This document shows, one piece after another, positions 13,902-15,905 of a DNA stretch of 15,905 bases. The DNA comes from DATNIB01 sp035604685 (lineage in GTDB: Bacteria > Actinomycetota > Acidimicrobiia > Acidimicrobiales > RAAP-2): positions 1 through 15,905 of the forward strand of contig DATNIB010000067.1 of the NCBI GenBank assembly GCA_035604685.1. The letters run 5' to 3'. A model generated the notes under the pieces. That model did not search any database. It had not been told where the DNA came from and worked only from the letters and a program-made list of their open reading frames with translations. The translations under genes were made by a program, and so were the position numbers. Every line of letters begins with the position of its first letter. The stretch's first letter is position 1.

Positions 13902-14864
13902 ATGAACGAGGCGTCCGCCGTCGAATCGCCGGTCGCCCCGACGGCCACCGAAGCCCCGTGGGACCCACCCGATCGGCGCCGGACGCTGCAGCTCGCCTTG
14001 GCCGCCCTGTGGTTCCTCGATGCCGTGCTGCAGCTGCAGCCCTTCATGTTCTCCCGGTCCTTCGGGCCGCTCATGCTGGGACCGACCGCGCGGGGCAACC
14101 CGGGGATCGTCGCCCATTCGATCACCGACGTCAGCCGATCGATCGGCCAGCACTCCGTCGGCGCCAACGCGGCCTTCGTGCTGGTCCAGTTCCTCATCGC
14201 CTTCGCAATCGCGCACCGCCCCACCGTTCGCCTGGGCCTCGTCTTGTCGGTCGCCTGGTCCCTTCTCGTGTGGTGGTTTGGGGAGGGGCTGGGGGGTGTG
14301 TTGGCCGGCACCGCCAGCCCGCTGACCGGCGCACCGGGGGCGGTCCTCCTCTACGCCGTCCTGGCGGTCCTGCTCTGGCCGACCGCGCGCCGCCCCGCCG
14401 CCCCGTGCACTGCGGCCCGCCTCGTCGGCCCGCCGGTGGCCAAGGTCCTCTGGGTGGCGATCTGGGGATGGCTGGCCGGGATCGCGTTCTTCGGGTCCCC
14501 CACGCGGCACCCGGGGACCCTGTTGGCCGGCCTGGAGGCCGGCGAACCGCGATGGCTGGCCGCGCTGAACCGCCACGCGGCCGACCTGGTGGCCAGCCGG
14601 GGTCCGCTCCTGGCGGTGGTCGTCGGCCTGCTGTTCGTCGTCATCGCCGTGGCCGTGTTCCTGCCCACCCGACCGGCGAGGGTCGTCCTGGCGGTGGCGA
14701 TGGTCGTGGGCCTCGCGATCTGGGTGGTGGGCGAGGACTTCGGCACCGTCTTCTCGGGCTCGGGCACCGATCCCAACTCGGGGCCGCTCCTGGGGCTGCT
14801 GGCGGTGGCCTACTGGCCGCTGCGTCGGGCCGGGTCCAGGCGGTGGGTCGAGGCGGCCGCCTGA
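13902..14864 (+). CDS. polytopic membrane protein made of two related halves
   Basis: The 320-residue protein has a hydrophilic N-terminus (1-28) and about eight hydrophobic segments. The two halves look homologous: residues about 28-160 and 178-306 each contain an A-x-W opening helix, a hydrophilic loop with G-x-x-x-G/N-P or GEP, a long aliphatic helix, a short R-P-x-x-R loop, and then a closing W/F-GE-x-x-G element. The closing elements are WWFGEGLGGVLAGTASPLTG and WVVGEDFGTVFSGSGTDPNSG, each followed by an A-V-x-x-W-P or A-V-A-Y-W-P end. I recognise it only as an actinobacterial membrane protein of unknown function that accompanies DUF5134-like genes. The next gene starts 2 bases after the stop, so they form an operon. 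It is divergent from the copper monooxygenase. No strong ribosome binding site precedes ATG 13902. Confidence 0.8.
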   Translation: MNEASAVESPVAPTATEAPWDPPDRRRTLQLALAALWFLDAVLQLQPFMFSRSFGPLMLGPTARGNPGIVAHSITDVSRSIGQHSVGANAAFVLVQFLIAFAIAHRPTVRLGLVLSVAWSLLVWWFGEGLGGVLAGTASPLTGAPGAVLLYAVLAVLLWPTARRPAAPCTAARLVGPPVAKVLWVAIWGWLAGIAFFGSPTRHPGTLLAGLEAGEPRWLAALNRHAADLVASRGPLLAVVVGLLFVVIAVAVFLPTRPARVVLAVAMVVGLAIWVVGEDFGTVFSGSGTDPNSGPLLGLLAVAYWPLRRAGSRRWVEAAA

Positions 14865-14866
14865 TC

Positions 14867-15532
14867 GTGTCGGACCCCAGCTGGCTCCTCGACCTCTTCG
14901 CCGCGGTGATGCTGGCGGTGTCCGCGTACTGCGCCGTCCGGCTGGTCGTCGTCCGGCGCCTGCACCGCACCCTTCACTACGGCGTGAACTCGGCGCACGT
15001 GGCCATGGGCCTCGCCATGTCCGGCATGCTGGTTCCCGTCCTCAACGCGTGGCCGAACCCGGTGTGGGAGGCGCTCTTCGCCGGCTTCGCCGTGTCGTTC
15101 GCGTTCCAGTCCGCGTCGTTCGTCGCCCGCCACGGGTTGACCGGCCTCTCGCGGGACCACTTCCACCGGGTCACGCACTACCTCACCCACCTGGTGATGT
15201 CGTTCGCCATGCTCTACATGTACCTGGCGGCGGCCCCCGTCCCCGCCCATGCCGCCGCCATGGCCATGGGGCCCGCCCCCGGCACGGCCGCCTTCGTCGG
15301 CCTGCCGCTCGTGTTCATCCTGGTGCTCTGCGCGTCGGCCGTCTGGCACGTCGACGCGCTCAGCCGGTTCACCCCGGCCGTGGTGGCGGCCGCGGTCCGC
15401 GCCGGCGCTGCGTCGCGGGGCGGGGAAGTGGGGGCCGGTCCCGAGGCCCGCTGGCTGGCGCCCCGCCTCGAGATGGGCTGTCACATCGCCATGTGCGCGG
15501 CGATGGCCTTCATGCTGGTGCTGCTGCTCTGA
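14867..15532 (+). CDS. His/Met-rich DUF5134-like membrane protein, candidate copper handler
   Basis: The 221-residue integral membrane protein has about six hydrophobic segments. Three of them carry the same spaced motif, H-x2-M-x3-M-x2-M: H44/M47/M51/M54, H108/M111/M115/M118 and H206/M209/M213/M216. Further histidines (H33, H37, H98, H100, H104, H161) and methionines (M132, M134) lie at the membrane faces and in a His/Ala/Met loop. Helical spacing puts each quartet on one face, as expected for a Cu(I)-binding path through the membrane. The protein resembles the DUF5134 family, whose function is not established. The GTG start sits 2 bases after the stop of the upstream membrane protein gene. 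The copper monooxygenase and CopD/YcnJ-like neighbours support a metal role (inference); a haem or quinone role is an alternative for the histidines. Confidence 0.75.
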   Translation: MSDPSWLLDLFAAVMLAVSAYCAVRLVVVRRLHRTLHYGVNSAHVAMGLAMSGMLVPVLNAWPNPVWEALFAGFAVSFAFQSASFVARHGLTGLSRDHFHRVTHYLTHLVMSFAMLYMYLAAAPVPAHAAAMAMGPAPGTAAFVGLPLVFILVLCASAVWHVDALSRFTPAVVAAAVRAGAASRGGEVGAGPEARWLAPRLEMGCHIAMCAAMAFMLVLLL

Positions 15533-15566
15533 GTGAGCCGGCCGCCGCGCCCATCCCTACTCTCGC

Positions 15567-15583
15567 CCTGACCGCCGGTCAGG
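15567..15583. terminator. bidirectional hairpin between convergent genes
   Basis: CCTGACC (15567-15573) and GGTCAGG (15577-15583) form a perfect 7-bp stem with a 3-base loop between the DUF5134-like gene and the convergent partial gene, overlapping the latter's stop codon. No T-run follows, so termination would be of the non-canonical high-GC kind. Confidence 0.4.
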
Positions 15584-15905
15584 ACAGGACGCGGTCGACC
15601 GTGAAGGTCCGTGAGCGCCCGGTGACCGGGACGGACACGGTGAATCCCCAAGTGCCCGGACCGAACACGGCGTAGGCGATGTAGTGGTCGGGACTCAGCC
15701 GCACCAGCCGCAGCGCGGTCGAGGCTCCGCCCGCCCGCGACGCGCGGGCTCGGGGCGCGCCGAACACCGGCCCGCCGGCGCCGCTCGGCTCCGTGAAGAT
15801 CAGGTGGAACTGGTTCACGCCGGCGTTCGAGGACTGCAGGTAGACCTCGGCGTCCGAACCGTGGCCCAGGGCGACGGTCGAGATGCTGTAGAGCCGCGGG
15901 AGGAG
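15579..15905 (-). CDS. C-terminal part of a CopD/YcnJ-like copper resistance protein (5' end outside the window)
   Basis: The frame is open to the window edge on the minus strand, so only the last 108 residues are seen. The segment begins LLPRLYSISTVALGHGSDAE, then AGVNQFHLIFTEPSG, and ends with SPDHYIAYAVFGPGTWGFTV followed by VPVTGRSRTFTVDRVLS. The pattern of a strand with 'G.N.F.L.F.-P.G', a basic variable loop, then 'HY.A..V...GTW.F.V' is that of the extracellular beta-sandwich that ends CopD/YcnJ-type membrane proteins (YtkA/FixH-like fold), which take part in copper uptake or resistance. No helix is included in the visible part, so the transmembrane CopD core is assumed to lie beyond the edge. 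Copper involvement agrees with the monooxygenase next door. Confidence is moderate because only the C-terminal domain is visible. Confidence 0.6.
   Translation of the reverse strand, partial: LLPRLYSISTVALGHGSDAEVYLQSSNAGVNQFHLIFTEPSGAGGPVFGAPRARASRAGGASTALRLVRLSPDHYIAYAVFGPGTWGFTVSVPVTGRSRTFTVDRVLS

Noticed and set aside
13837..13968. N-terminal extension of the copper monooxygenase
   Set aside because: It would overlap the start of the divergent membrane protein gene and put 44 hydrophilic residues ahead of a good signal peptide.
1..15905. CRISPR arrays, tRNA or rRNA genes, insertion sequences
   Set aside because: No regularly spaced repeats, cloverleaf-like sequence, rRNA-like conserved stretch or transposase-like frame was seen on either strand.

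Overview
The window is high-GC DNA with frequent GTG starts, a mycothiol-type (MDMPI-fold) enzyme, a DUF5134-like membrane protein, a PknB-type kinase and apparently leaderless promoters. All of this points to an actinobacterium. An Acidimicrobiia-like or other deep-branching environmental lineage is a guess from general gene style, not something the sequence proves. I see no tRNA, rRNA, CRISPR array, insertion sequence, integrase or attachment site. No gap between genes reaches 300 bases; the longest are the two divergent promoter regions, 2068-2328 and 6264-6535.

Layout. (1) 1-2067: the 3' end of an enoyl-CoA hydratase-family gene, a small class I methyltransferase gene, and a minus-strand gene for a stand-alone cyclic-nucleotide-binding (CNB) domain. 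(2) 2329-9353, a signalling block: an MFS-type transporter with two CNB domains fused to its C-terminus; a secreted, membrane-anchored protein with two Ig-like units; a minus-strand FHA plus class III nucleotide cyclase; and, divergent from it, a transmembrane Ser/Thr kinase followed 1 bp later by a membrane protein that resembles the kinase's own sensor and membrane half. (3) 9350-12705: an FkbM-type methyltransferase and an SRPBCC protein on the minus strand, then an MDMPI/DinB-fold enzyme and a small lipoprotein on the plus strand. (4) 12709-15905, a probable copper block: a secreted monooxygenase of the peptidylglycine/dopamine beta-hydroxylase (PHM/DBH) type with all copper ligands present, a divergent membrane protein built from an internal duplication, a His/Met-rich DUF5134-like membrane protein, and the C-terminal end of a CopD/YcnJ-like copper protein.

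How it may work together (inference). In block 2 all parts of a phosphorylation-to-second-messenger circuit sit side by side. The kinase senses something outside the cell; the FHA domain of the cyclase reads phosphothreonine; the cyclic nucleotide is then bound by the CNB protein and by the transporter's two CNB domains, which would gate transport. In block 4, membrane copper handling would supply the secreted copper oxygenase. The two most unusual signals are the transporter with two CNB domains inside a cyclase/FHA/kinase neighbourhood, and a H-x2-M-x3-M-x2-M pattern occurring exactly three times in separate helices of the DUF5134-like protein.
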